Part shown: one piece after another, positions 56,276 to 64,000 of the stretch | Layout: each line of letters opens with the position of its first letter | Numbering within the stretch: position 1 is the first letter of the stretch | Assembly (NCBI GenBank): GCA_023431385.1 | Contig: JAEYWA010000153.1 | Span: forward strand, 16,674 to 80,673 | Reading direction: 5' to 3' | Length of the DNA stretch: 64,000 nucleotides | Source of the DNA: Bacillota bacterium | GTDB lineage: Bacteria; Bacillota; Clostridia; Acetivibrionales; DSM-1351 | The notes under the pieces: model-generated | Database searches by the model: none | The model's input: only the letters and a program-made list of their open reading frames with translations | What the model was told of the DNA's origin: nothing | Made by a program: the position numbers and the translations under genes

Positions 56276-57706
56276 TTAATTGAATTTTAACTCTTCATAC
56301 ACAACCCGGTTTAGTTGAGCTTCTATTCCGGATAACTTCTCCTTAGGCAGTTTTCTTAAAAATATACTAAAATACTCCCGCCATTCATCTTCCTGCTTGC
56401 TGCAACTTTTAACAATATAAAACAGTTCTAAAGATTTATCTTTCATTTCTTCATAATATACGATTTTAATTAGAACAGCCAGTTCCCACTCTCCCAAATA
56501 GCTGAATACTTCTTTATATTCATCTCCAAAAAAACAAGCAGAAGTCAAAATATCTATAAAATCATATAGTGAAGTGATCTCTGTATTTATCAATTTTACT
56601 TTAGCTGCGGTATTTGATAAACAAGATAGTCTACGAACAAATTTATTAAATTTCAGGTCATCCATTCGTTGTCCCACCTCAAGGGATAGGATATTTTCCG
56701 TTTCGGTTTTCTCCTGCTCAGTAATGATGATACTTGCAAGACTATTAGTTTTTACGGAATTTATAACCCTTCTGACAAATACAGCCTTATACCTGAGTAT
56801 ATAATCAAGTATATCTTTATCAGTTATACCCAGACTGGAGCACAATTGTTCAACAGCTGTATCAATAGTTGAGCTGATGTCTTCTTCATTCATAGTGTGA
56901 AGCTTTCTAACGATTACATTAAAGTCATGCTCTGAGACATTTAAAGTATTGATTTCTCTTCCTGAAATCATTCTAAAAACCGCATTGTTAAATACCATTT
57001 CAAAGACATTAATAAGCTCAATCCTATAGTTAACTTTTAAAACAGCGCCATAGTTATTCAAAAGTTTATCTATTTCTTCGGAATTAAAAAATCTACAAAA
57101 ATCCGTTTCAGTTTTAAAATTTTTCAAATAATTGAATATGTAGAGAACTCCTTGAATACTCATATCATCAAATACCAGCGGATAATCAATGTTACCGACG
57201 GTAATATGCGCATGAAAAACCATATTGTAATTCTTCAGAAATAAAGGCATTGCTTCTGTAACGAAAAGATTATACGATTCAACTAATACTTTAAGACTGT
57301 TTTTTCTTACTTTTAAATAAAGCTTTTTGGTATCCTCAAACCATTGAATAATTTGTTCAATACCCTTTTTATATATTTGTTCAATATTTCCCTGATTCAA
57401 ATTTGTAACAGCCTCTTCGGGACTGTAGCAGTTCAAGGTATAAGCATCAATAGCATAAAGAACAGAACAAAATAAATCTTCTGCCGTGTCAATAGTTACA
57501 GATGTGCTATTCCCGTTTGTGTACTGTAAGATAAGCTCTTTGAGCAAATCCATTATCTTCAATTGAATGCCGGTAATTGAGTTTATGTCTAGCATTTTAA
57601 CCCGGTAGGCCTCGTTTAAAAGTGATATTGTGTATTGATTTGCTTTTAGCCTTGATATATCTATTTTGCTTTTAACAATCAGTTCCTTACTCGTTTCACT
57701 TATCAA
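56276..57706 (-). CDS. uncharacterised DUF protein (possibly DUF6179), partner of the upstream gene
   Basis: A 476-residue, largely helical cytoplasmic protein without known catalytic motifs. Recognition as the DUF6179 family rests on memory of the pairing with DUF6323 in Clostridia and is tentative. Its start is a TTG overlapping the upstream TGA (TTGA), with AAAGGTGAT seven bases ahead, so it is translationally coupled to the 157-residue gene. The two proteins probably work together. Function unknown. Confidence 0.65.
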   Translation of the reverse strand: MISETSKELIVKSKIDISRLKANQYTISLLNEAYRVKMLDINSITGIQLKIMDLLKELILQYTNGNSTSVTIDTAEDLFCSVLYAIDAYTLNCYSPEEAVTNLNQGNIEQIYKKGIEQIIQWFEDTKKLYLKVRKNSLKVLVESYNLFVTEAMPLFLKNYNMVFHAHITVGNIDYPLVFDDMSIQGVLYIFNYLKNFKTETDFCRFFNSEEIDKLLNNYGAVLKVNYRIELINVFEMVFNNAVFRMISGREINTLNVSEHDFNVIVRKLHTMNEEDISSTIDTAVEQLCSSLGITDKDILDYILRYKAVFVRRVINSVKTNSLASIIITEQEKTETENILSLEVGQRMDDLKFNKFVRRLSCLSNTAAKVKLINTEITSLYDFIDILTSACFFGDEYKEVFSYLGEWELAVLIKIVYYEEMKDKSLELFYIVKSCSKQEDEWREYFSIFLRKLPKEKLSGIEAQLNRVVYEELKFN

Positions 57707-58176
57707 TTGTCAGCATCACCTTTCTCAATGGTTTCTTTTTTTTGTTCCTGTCGTCTGAATTCTTCAGCATATTGCGTAAGAGCACCTTTCATGAATTCCA
57801 TGGAACCCCAGCAAGTGTTTTCATAGAAGTCCTTTATAAGTGTGATTAGCTCATCGTCAGGGATCTTTTCCTCTGTCTCATTTTTCATATAATAAAATAA
57901 CTCCTGTAATTCATTTATTGAATATATATAGTTTTCATTGTTAATAAACGAAGAGACAGATAAGTTCTTAATAATCTCTTTTGTTACATCAATGCCCAGA
58001 TCAACTCTGCCATAGCTGCAAAGTACGCTATTTCTTACTTCAATAATGTTTTTGGCATCTTGCTCTGTCAAAATTAATCCATACTGCTTAGTCGTTTCAT
58101 TGATAGCCAGTAAATCTCCAGCATATTTATTTATTAGCAGAGGATTTGAAGAATTTAAAACCATAGGTAAAAACAA
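57703..58176 (-). CDS. uncharacterised DUF protein (possibly DUF6323)
   Basis: A 157-residue soluble protein, with LTEQDAKNIIEVRNSVLCSY and GRVDLGIDVTKEIIKNLSVS as the most characteristic stretches. The middle and C-terminus are acidic (MKNETEEKIPDDELITLIKD). It resembles the DUF6323 family as I remember it. The start is TTG, with GGAG nine bases upstream; an ATG four codons in has a poor spacing. It is the first gene of a two-gene operon. The role is unknown; spore-related genes lie nearby. Confidence 0.65.
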   Translation of the reverse strand: MFLPMVLNSSNPLLINKYAGDLLAINETTKQYGLILTEQDAKNIIEVRNSVLCSYGRVDLGIDVTKEIIKNLSVSSFINNENYIYSINELQELFYYMKNETEEKIPDDELITLIKDFYENTCWGSMEFMKGALTQYAEEFRRQEQKKETIEKGDADN

Positions 58177-58310
58177 TTTACATCACTCCTTTACTTTTTC
58201 AAGAATAAACTTTTTTAATTTTTTAGTATTTTTTCAAAAACTATTGACATTAAACCCAAGGTATGATATTATTAAATTAATTATAAATATCTATTTGCAG
58301 TATATATAAT

Positions 58311-58341
58311 AAACTTCTTACTGGAAACAGTCAAGAAGTTT
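58311..58341. other. 9-bp hairpin upstream of the DUF pair
   Basis: Perfect arms AAACTTCTT and AAGAAGTTT with a 13-base loop, in the gap between tlp and the DUF operon. It may be part of the terminator region or a protein-binding site in front of the DUF operon. Confidence 0.4.
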
Positions 58342-58354
58342 ATCTATTTTAAAT

Positions 58355-58385
58355 ATAAAAACCCCCGACTTTTAATGTCGAGGGT
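58355..58385 (-). terminator. terminator after tlp
   Basis: Minus-strand stem CCCTCGAC / GTCGGGGG, 7-base loop, then TTTTTATATTT, 14 bp after the stop. Confidence 0.85.
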
Positions 58386-58398
58386 GAACAACTAGTAA

Positions 58399-58623
58399 TT
58401 ATCTCTCTTTTCTATCCAATGCTTCATCTCTTATTTCTTGACGCATTCCCTGAAGAGCATCTCTTCGCCTTTCATTTTTTTCTTCTACTTCTATTCTCTG
58501 GGTCGGATCGTCAACTTTTGCAAGCATGTCTTCTGCAGCTTCCATTTTTCTGATTGTATGATTTATATTATGCTGTATTCTTTCGACATTGTCACTTCTG
58601 TCGTCTGGCTTTGGCTTGTTCAT
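58399..58623 (-). CDS. tlp: small acid-soluble spore protein Tlp
   Basis: A 74-residue highly charged protein. KPDDRSDNVERIQHNINHTI and the C-terminal RRRDALQGMRQEIRDEALDR match the Tlp family of Bacillus and Clostridia, a minor spore-core protein expressed in the forespore. RBS GGAGAG precedes the ATG. It is preceded, 22 bp upstream on the same strand, by the small gene that appears to start at AUU, and followed by a strong terminator. Confidence 0.9.
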   Translation of the reverse strand: MNKPKPDDRSDNVERIQHNINHTIRKMEAAEDMLAKVDDPTQRIEVEEKNERRRDALQGMRQEIRDEALDRKER

Positions 58624-58645
58624 TAGTCATCTCTCCTTTAGTAAA

Positions 58646-58996
58646 TTAGATTTCGTGTATTTTAATTTCTACTGCTCCGGATTGTTCCATTACTGATTTA
58701 ACTTCCTGTGCCTTATGTTTAGCGGCCCTTACATATACAACCATGCCTGCGTCTTCATGAAAATCATTCAAATCATTGACGCTTTCGACAAAAGCTTCCA
58801 GTTGGCCCGGATCATCCTGGTCAGTCTTAACCACAGCACTTGCACGATTATCTGCTACATCATTTCTCATGCTTTGGAATTTTTCTTCATCCATGGCGCT
58901 GATGATCATATCTCTTCTCTGAATACCACTATTTCTTAGAGTATCAACAAGACCACCAACCTGACCTGGGTCAAGGAATCTGCCTATTATATGAAT
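58646..58996 (-). CDS. small unknown protein with a probable AUU start
   Basis: I do not recognise the family. The frame runs open from a stop at 59015-59017 to 58646. The first ATG is at 58909 (87 residues), but it has no RBS. The only strong RBS (AAGGGAGGG, 59003-59011) lies 7 bases before an in-frame ATT at 58994-58996, giving 116 residues starting HIIGRFLDPGQVGGLVDTLR. No ATG, GTG or TTG is in frame between. The added part reads as protein (a Gly-rich repeat-like fold). It lies 22 bp upstream of tlp on the same strand, so it may be a spore gene. Confidence 0.65.
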   Translation of the reverse strand: MHIIGRFLDPGQVGGLVDTLRNSGIQRRDMIISAMDEEKFQSMRNDVADNRASAVVKTDQDDPGQLEAFVESVNDLNDFHEDAGMVVYVRAAKHKAQEVKSVMEQSGAVEIKIHEI

Positions 58997-59101
58997 ACCA
59001 ATCCCTCCCTTGAACTACTAAAATCATTGTATTCATAAATATTTTGTCCAAAAATAATTTGTGTAGTCACGAAAAATTACTAATTAGCTTGACAATAAAA
59101 A

Positions 59102-59776
59102 TCAGAAATGAAATCTTCGTGTCATCTCGTTTTTAAATTTTTTATTAGCAAAAAACAGCATACCTATAAGAGTCAAAAAAGAGTATAGTGCTGAAACCGC
59201 ACTTGCCCATAGTTGGTTTGCAACACCGGACAAGTACAGTAAAACCGGTAAAAAACCTAAAAAGATCATTGTAATTATGTAACCTACATACTCATTCCAT
59301 AACATCTTCTTCTTTAAAACAATTACCGTTATCAAAAATGTTCCGACAATAATTAAAAATGGCATAACTATATTTACTGACCACCTGTGAAAGCCTGAAA
59401 GCAGGTCAATCATAAGCAAAAGGCCCGATACGCCCAAAATTTGTATAAGTATTTTAGACCCCGTAGACATCTTTGATAGAATTGTATTGTTAATAAGGAG
59501 CTGCAGGTAAATTATTGGGCCGGCTACATATAGAGACCAGGGATTTTCTATTCCTGAAAGCATGTTTATCAGTATGCAACAACTAATTACTGTAATTGAT
59601 ATGAAGGAAAATACTTTCTTAACGAAGTTAACTTGAGGAGGCATATCAACCATGCTATATACCGGATACCACCTGTTTTGTATTTCAATAGCAGTTTCTC
59701 CAATAGTTCTGCTGCAAAGAGGACATTTATTTACATTATTATCAACAATAACTCCGCATTGTTTACATTTATTCAT
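59102..59776 (-). CDS. zinc-ribbon multi-pass membrane protein (possibly DUF6320)
   Basis: A 224-residue protein. It starts with a zinc ribbon (CKQCGVIVDNNVNKCPLC) and continues with about five or six TM segments. It resembles DUF6320 proteins as I remember them. Its ATG overlaps the upstream acyltransferase stop (ATGA), so the two are coupled and probably act together, perhaps on a membrane lipid. No enzyme motif is visible in this protein. Confidence 0.75.
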   Translation of the reverse strand: MNKCKQCGVIVDNNVNKCPLCSRTIGETAIEIQNRWYPVYSMVDMPPQVNFVKKVFSFISITVISCCILINMLSGIENPWSLYVAGPIIYLQLLINNTILSKMSTGSKILIQILGVSGLLLMIDLLSGFHRWSVNIVMPFLIIVGTFLITVIVLKKKMLWNEYVGYIITMIFLGFLPVLLYLSGVANQLWASAVSALYSFLTLIGMLFFANKKFKNEMTRRFHF

Positions 59777-61044
59777 ATGTTTTTACCCCAGTTATTTGTA
59801 TAAACTTTTATTTCTAAATCGCTATTCTGTGCCAAAAAACTAAAAAAACTTCTAATAATATTTGCTTCGAGTATTGTTCTTGAAAAGGTTACCGTCAGAT
59901 TATCATTAACTGAACAAATACCACAGTTAATAGGGCTTTTATCGGTGGGATAAATGATAGCCTCTGTTTGATTTACATACTTGCTCATTGAGTAGGGCAA
60001 TCTAATATTTCCAAGGTTAGAGAGAGTAATGGTTTTAGCATTTTCGCCAAAATTCTCAAATCCATAGCGTATGGCAATATTTTTTAAAAATACCGGAATA
60101 AATCTTGCAACTAGTATTTTTTCCAGCTTAATATTACTGGCCATGATACCTTTTAAATTATCCTTATCCAGCTTCCCCCTCAATTGCAGGGATATCTCGG
60201 ACAGTATTGACTCAAAGTTAAGGCTCTCAGAAGGGCTCACCCCAACGTTAACTACAGTAAAAAAGTTTCTAAGTGTTCTGGAAGGAAAGATTTTTCGTAG
60301 GTTGACAGGTACTGTTACTCTTATGGGCTTATTGTAAATGCCATACCTCATGTTCTCAGTATAAATTGAATATATCAAAGCCGAGGTTAAATATTCTGTT
60401 ATGGTTGAACTCTCCTTCTTAGCAATCGAGTTTAACTGTGATGCTGACATTACACCATGTATAACATTATTTCCAAAGGGTTCCAATGGTGTTCCTTCAA
60501 TATGAAAAGCTTCGGTCTCAGTAACTCTTTTTGTAGGGATGGCTTGATAGTACTTATCAAAACTATCTTCCATTTCATACTTATTTGGCAAATCATCCGG
60601 ATGCAAAAGCAAGCCATCGTTCTCAACGTCCTTATCTTCAAGACATAAGTACTGGTAAACAAGTGTTTTGAGAAACTCTACAGCTCCGGAGCCATCGGTC
60701 AAAGAATGAAAAATTTCGGCCGAAATGCGACAATTAAAATATAGAACTCTTAAAAGATAGCCGTTATTCTCATTAGCTTGTAAAGGATAACAAGGATACC
60801 TTTCTTCTTTTTGAACCAACAGCTTTTGATCATTATGAGCGAGGTAATCCCAGAAAACACCCTTTTGTAATTTAACCGACAAGGTAGGAAACCTTTTGAG
60901 AACAATATCCAGCGCATTTTGCAGCAACTCTTCATGAACAGGTTCATTTAAAATAATTGAAACTCTGAAAATGGAGGTATTTGATTCTTTAGAAACTGAT
61001 CTGAAAACCTTCCCGGCATTATCAATTTTAAACCATCTTTCCAT
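59773..61044 (-). CDS. condensation-domain-like O-acyltransferase
   Basis: About 423 residues of the chloramphenicol-acetyltransferase/condensation fold. The catalytic motif is HSLTDGSGAVEFLK (HxxxDG, near residue 120), and a second block is TLSNLGNIRLPYSMSKYV (the DFGWG-equivalent region). Related proteins include alcohol acetyltransferases and PapA/wax-ester synthase enzymes, which transfer acyl groups to alcohols, amino acids or lipids. The ATG at 61044 has GGAG six bases upstream; a TTG four codons earlier overlaps the RBS. It is coupled to a zinc-ribbon membrane gene. Substrate unknown. Confidence 0.82.
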   Translation of the reverse strand: MERWFKIDNAGKVFRSVSKESNTSIFRVSIILNEPVHEELLQNALDIVLKRFPTLSVKLQKGVFWDYLAHNDQKLLVQKEERYPCYPLQANENNGYLLRVLYFNCRISAEIFHSLTDGSGAVEFLKTLVYQYLCLEDKDVENDGLLLHPDDLPNKYEMEDSFDKYYQAIPTKRVTETEAFHIEGTPLEPFGNNVIHGVMSASQLNSIAKKESSTITEYLTSALIYSIYTENMRYGIYNKPIRVTVPVNLRKIFPSRTLRNFFTVVNVGVSPSESLNFESILSEISLQLRGKLDKDNLKGIMASNIKLEKILVARFIPVFLKNIAIRYGFENFGENAKTITLSNLGNIRLPYSMSKYVNQTEAIIYPTDKSPINCGICSVNDNLTVTFSRTILEANIIRSFFSFLAQNSDLEIKVYTNNWGKNI

Positions 61045-61221
61045 ATTTTGCTCCAATGCAATTAATAATAACTTCCTTGGTAATCATTTTATTATACTGA
61101 TTGGAGAGGTGTTCTGTCTGAATACTTCTTAGTAAAACAAATAACAACTTTGGATTCATAGAGAATCATCGAGACTCTTAGAGACTCTTTAAGGAGCAGA
61201 CTACAGGTTTTAGGCCTGAAA

Positions 61222-62382
61222 CTACGCTAAGTTAATATTCAGGCTACCATTGTCATATTTTGCACCAGTAATTTCTAAAGACTGAAGCTTTGTGGGAAGT
61301 ACCAGGCAGCGCCTTTCATTCTTAATTGATATGGTTATTTCATCGCCTTTTTGTGAAAGCTTTAATTCCTTCTTATCAACAAAAGGCATATTTATTCGAA
61401 GGATGTAGCCGTCCTGATTTTTTTCAACCAAAAATATCTTTTCCTTGAAAAGAATATTTTCGGGGCTTTCATTTTGGTAAAGCCTGCTGCCAATTTCCTT
61501 TAAAACTTCAAGCTTTCTGAGTTCATAACTTAAAAGCTCAAGTTTGAATATGGGGATATCTTTAAAACTGTCTGAAATGTCCTGAATACTATCTTTCTGA
61601 ATTTCGACCCATTTCTCAAAATATCCGCTTAAGGAGGCTTCCGAAAATATTCTGTTTATTATTACACAGTCGACATTATAGTCAAAAAGATGAAGATAGG
61701 AGAAGCTCCTCTTAGCCTCTTTAATCACAATTTTTTCAGGCGTAGTAATAATTCTGATACTTACAATATCCTTATTCTGTAAAAGCTGATGTAACTGGTC
61801 TATTTTCTGGTATAACTTTTCAATATCATCAAAGGTTTCATCTGATGGCACAGGTATCTTAACTGTTGCCTGAACTATTGGTCTTACCAGCTTTGCACCT
61901 TTTCTTTTAATAGGAAAAAGCTTTTCCATCCACCACTTAAATAAATCCGGGAACTTTAGCAGTGACATTGTTTCTCCGGTGGGAGCACAATCTACTATCA
62001 CTACATCATATATGCCCTCATCATAAATATCTTTAATCCTTAATAAAGACATTAATTCATCAAATCCAGGAAAAACCAATAGCTCTTCACTTTCAATGGT
62101 CTTTTCGGCCTTCAGCACCATAAGCTTTTCAATATAGCCCTTTATGTTTCCCCAGGACTTTTCATTTTCCAATACTGAGTCAATTTCCATAGCATATAGA
62201 TTATTATTTATTTCTACCGGTTCGTTTGATAGCTTAATATCGAAGGAGTCACTCAAGCTGTGGGCCATGTCGGTACTAATTATTAGTACCTTTTTTCCCT
62301 CATCAGCAATTTTGCAGGCAGTTGCTGCTGCAATACTGGTTTTACCTACACCGCCTTTTCCTGTATATAATATTATTCTCAT
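61222..62382 (-). CDS. ArsA/Get3-family ATPase with Hsp20-like C-terminal domain (second copy)
   Basis: A 386-residue ATPase. The deviant P-loop is YTGKGGVGKTSIAAATA, switch I is ISTDMAHSLSDSF and switch II is VIVDCAPTGETMSLLKFP. Residues from about 310 form an ArsA-associated Hsp20-like beta domain (GYILRINMPFVDKKELKLSQ). ArsA is the arsenite pump ATPase, and Get3 inserts tail-anchored proteins; no arsB, arsC or arsR gene is near, so arsenic resistance is not indicated. It follows the 86-residue gene and is a paralogue of the ATPase at 62827-63996. Possible role: a chaperone-like ATPase for hydrophobic or spore components. Confidence 0.85.
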   Translation of the reverse strand: MRIILYTGKGGVGKTSIAAATACKIADEGKKVLIISTDMAHSLSDSFDIKLSNEPVEINNNLYAMEIDSVLENEKSWGNIKGYIEKLMVLKAEKTIESEELLVFPGFDELMSLLRIKDIYDEGIYDVVIVDCAPTGETMSLLKFPDLFKWWMEKLFPIKRKGAKLVRPIVQATVKIPVPSDETFDDIEKLYQKIDQLHQLLQNKDIVSIRIITTPEKIVIKEAKRSFSYLHLFDYNVDCVIINRIFSEASLSGYFEKWVEIQKDSIQDISDSFKDIPIFKLELLSYELRKLEVLKEIGSRLYQNESPENILFKEKIFLVEKNQDGYILRINMPFVDKKELKLSQKGDEITISIKNERRCLVLPTKLQSLEITGAKYDNGSLNINLA

Positions 62383-62424
62383 AAAAACAATCTCCCTTTG
62401 ATAGATTCATCATATTTTTTATGT

Positions 62425-62685
62425 TTAGTTAAAGTCCACCTGAACCCGTTTCACGGATTTTTTCTCTTCCGATTTGTAAATTGTATCTGTTGAGGATTGA
62501 TTTGAGTTATCCTGTCTGAATAAATTTTCAGTTACAAGCTCAAGAGCAATATCCTTTAGTAATTTGCCGGCATCCTTTTCAAGGCAATGGACCCTATCCT
62601 TAACATTTTTGGGTAAAATCTCTTTAATTGCCTGATATCTAAGAATTTCAGACTCTATCATCTTTTTTATAAACTCTTTATTCAT
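62425..62685 (-). CDS. small unknown protein between two ArsA-like ATPases
   Basis: An 86-residue helical protein (MNKEFIKKMIESEILRYQAI, then CLEKDAGKLLKDIALELVTE) with a basic C-terminus (KSEEKKSVKRVQVDFN). I do not recognise it. The ATG at 62685 has GGGGGGAG five bases upstream; the frame extends 35 codons back through the repeated leader element without an RBS. It lies between two ArsA-like ATPases on the same strand and is a candidate substrate or adaptor. Copy C of the leader element precedes it. Confidence 0.7.
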   Translation of the reverse strand: MNKEFIKKMIESEILRYQAIKEILPKNVKDRVHCLEKDAGKLLKDIALELVTENLFRQDNSNQSSTDTIYKSEEKKSVKRVQVDFN

Positions 62686-62824
62686 ATTATCTCCCCCCAA
62701 GCCACTGTAAGTGGCTTTATCTGCGCATGGCGCGTACAACACAAATAGCAATGAAAATACATGTAATGGCTTTCTCTGCATGAAATCCACGATGACTTAC
62801 AAAATTCTTTTTACACGCTATTCC
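62686..62824 (-). repeat. repeated leader element, copy C (between two ArsA genes)
   Basis: 139 bp, minus strand, beginning GGAATAGCGTGTAAAAA just after the ArsA-1 stop and ending GGGGGGAGATAAT at the start of the small gene. It shares with copy A the stretch GCC..TACATGT.TTTTCA and the hairpin ACGCGC-cat-GCGC. A private hairpin, AAGCCACttacaGTGGCTT, is inserted just before the SD. The 5' stem pairing is kept with a compensating G-U pair. Confidence 0.7.
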
Positions 62825-62826
62825 TT

Positions 62827-63996
62827 CTAGCCTTCAAAATAAATACTCAAGATTCCCTCATTCAGCTTGGCTGATGCCATTTGATGTTTCCTGAGAGTAT
62901 TTGGAATAGGAATATTCCTCTTGAAGTTTCCAATTTTGACGATTATATCAGAGCCTGATTCAAAAAGATCAAAAGCGCTTTTCTCTGCCAATGGTATGAA
63001 TATGTCAAGTCGGTAGCCTTTGTCAGTCTTATTGAAGGTTTCGTTAACAGTAGTTTTTAATACCTTTAAAATATTATTATCGGTGAGAGAATCGGCAACT
63101 ATTCTTTCCAGTCCCTCAACTCCGTTTATATCTGCCTCATACCATTTAATTTTGAATATTGGTACATTAGTAAAAACTGCTTCGATTTCCTCAAGATAGT
63201 ATTTTTGAATCTCCTTCCATTGAGTAAAAAAGCTGTTATTAACATCTTCCGGGATTATTCTGTTTATATAAAGACCATCAACATTAAAATTATAGAGATT
63301 CAGATACATAAAGTTTCTTTTTGTTTCTTCAACTACCATTTTTTCCGGTATTGTAACAAGCCTGATACTGCAAATATCCCTATCCTTTAATAACGTTTGA
63401 AGATTTCCAAGCTTTATATATAGCTTCTCGATGTCGTTCATTGCTCGGTCATCCGGCATCTCAAGTTTAAATGCCGCTTTAGATATGGGTCTTAATACTT
63501 TCATTGCTACCTTGCCGATGGGGAAAAGTTTCTCCATATACCAGGAAAACAGTTCCGGAAACTTAAGTAACGACAGTGTTTCACCCGTCGGAGCACAATC
63601 GACTACTATCAGTTCGTATTTGCCCGAATCGAAAAGTTCATGAATCTTCAATAAGGAAAATAGTTCTTCGATGCCTGGAAAAACTACTATATCGTCAAAA
63701 ACCTCACTGTCCTTTTGCTTTTCAAATGTTAGCATTTTCTTAAAGGTTTTTGATATTGTTCCATAGTACCTTTCCATTTCATAATTTGAATCAATCTCAA
63801 GGCCATCCAGGTTATCAATGATTTCTGTGGGTTCCTCCTTTAGCTCCTTCATAAACAGGTCGCTTAAATTGTGAGCCATATCCGTGCTTACTATAAGAGT
63901 TCTTTTTCCCGCTCTTGCTGCCATGACGGCATGAGCCGCAGCAGTACTGGTTTTACCTACACCGCCTTTTCCTGTAAAAACAATTATTCTACTCAT
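62827..63996 (-). CDS. ArsA/Get3-family ATPase with Hsp20-like C-terminal domain (first copy)
   Basis: A 389-residue ATPase: P-loop FTGKGGVGKTSTAAAHA, switch I VSTDMAHNLSDLF, switch II VVDCAPTGETLSLLKFP. From about residue 310 an Hsp20-like beta domain (GYRLDIFIPLAEKSAFDLFE). It has the same architecture as the second copy at 61222-62382. It starts at the window edge, so any promoter or upstream gene is not visible. ArsA proteins dimerise; two different copies in one operon could form a heterodimer, or the pair could mimic the two-domain ArsA. Arsenic is not implied. Confidence 0.85.
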   Translation of the reverse strand: MSRIIVFTGKGGVGKTSTAAAHAVMAARAGKRTLIVSTDMAHNLSDLFMKELKEEPTEIIDNLDGLEIDSNYEMERYYGTISKTFKKMLTFEKQKDSEVFDDIVVFPGIEELFSLLKIHELFDSGKYELIVVDCAPTGETLSLLKFPELFSWYMEKLFPIGKVAMKVLRPISKAAFKLEMPDDRAMNDIEKLYIKLGNLQTLLKDRDICSIRLVTIPEKMVVEETKRNFMYLNLYNFNVDGLYINRIIPEDVNNSFFTQWKEIQKYYLEEIEAVFTNVPIFKIKWYEADINGVEGLERIVADSLTDNNILKVLKTTVNETFNKTDKGYRLDIFIPLAEKSAFDLFESGSDIIVKIGNFKRNIPIPNTLRKHQMASAKLNEGILSIYFEG

Positions 63997-64000
63997 ATTA

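Noticed and set aside
61222..63996. Arsenic-resistance operon
   Set aside because: There are no arsB/acr3, arsC, arsD or arsR genes, and the Hsp20-tailed ArsA group is not tied to arsenite transport.

Overview
The window reads as chromosomal DNA of an AT-rich, anaerobic, motile, spore-forming Clostridia bacterium. The basis is spoVB and tlp-like sporulation genes, strong AGGAGG-type ribosome binding sites, frequent TTG/GTG starts, short U-tailed terminators, a bacteriohemerythrin and NADH oxidase for oxygen defence, L-lactate dehydrogenase, and several chemotaxis receptors. The style resembles the cellulolytic Ruminiclostridium group, but that placement is inference from memory. I saw no rRNA, tRNA, CRISPR array, insertion sequence or prophage.

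Layout. 1-3.5 kb (minus): a chemosensory operon of CheY, a small unknown protein, a soluble double-signalling-domain MCP and a tandem CheW protein cut by the window edge. 4-7.3 kb (minus): a TetR regulator, a PAS-PAS hybrid histidine kinase and a stand-alone receiver. The same unusual operator-like sequence lies in front of the TetR gene and in the gap upstream of the chemosensory operon, suggesting one regulon. 7.5-18 kb (mostly minus): membrane MutS-like ATPase, TraB-family protein, MerR regulator with an MFS exporter, an acyl-CoA synthetase plus inositol-phosphatase pair, and a homocysteine methyltransferase/MTHF reductase fusion. 18-30 kb: TetR with a 14-TM exporter carrying a giant extracellular loop, an FHA-FtsW/RodA-PBP cell-wall operon, ppnP, DUF1294, spoVB, a HAD hydrolase and a second exporter. 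29.5-42.5 kb: NADH oxidase, hemerythrin, diguanylate cyclase, ldh, a glycerol-1-phosphate dehydrogenase-like gene with a HAD phosphatase, a DEAD-box helicase, two near-duplicate MCPs and a nitroreductase.

42.7-53.8 kb (minus) is a seven-gene exopolysaccharide operon: two GT-C-like membrane proteins, a membrane-anchored thioredoxin/GH8-like fusion, a 4-TM degenerate GGDEF protein, a DUF2334 deacetylase-like protein, a BcsA-like family 2 synthase without PilZ domain, and BcsB. The degenerate GGDEF protein has lost the catalytic motif (DNDGS) but keeps an I-site RIED at the exact canonical spacing. It therefore looks like the c-di-GMP receptor of the system, analogous to PelD in the Pel pathway. 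This is the strongest candidate for an undescribed system.

54-64 kb: an alpha/beta hydrolase, a serine-hydrolase lipoprotein, an uncharacterised DUF pair, the spore protein Tlp, a small gene that appears to start at AUU, a zinc-ribbon membrane protein with an acyltransferase, and two ArsA/Get3-like ATPases with Hsp20-like tails flanking a small unknown protein.

Three copies of a 115-139 bp element (35684-35802, 51865-51979, 62686-62824) sit in the same orientation, each ending exactly at the Shine-Dalgarno and start codon of an unrelated gene. They share complementary ends and alternative hairpins and match no RNA family I recognise.
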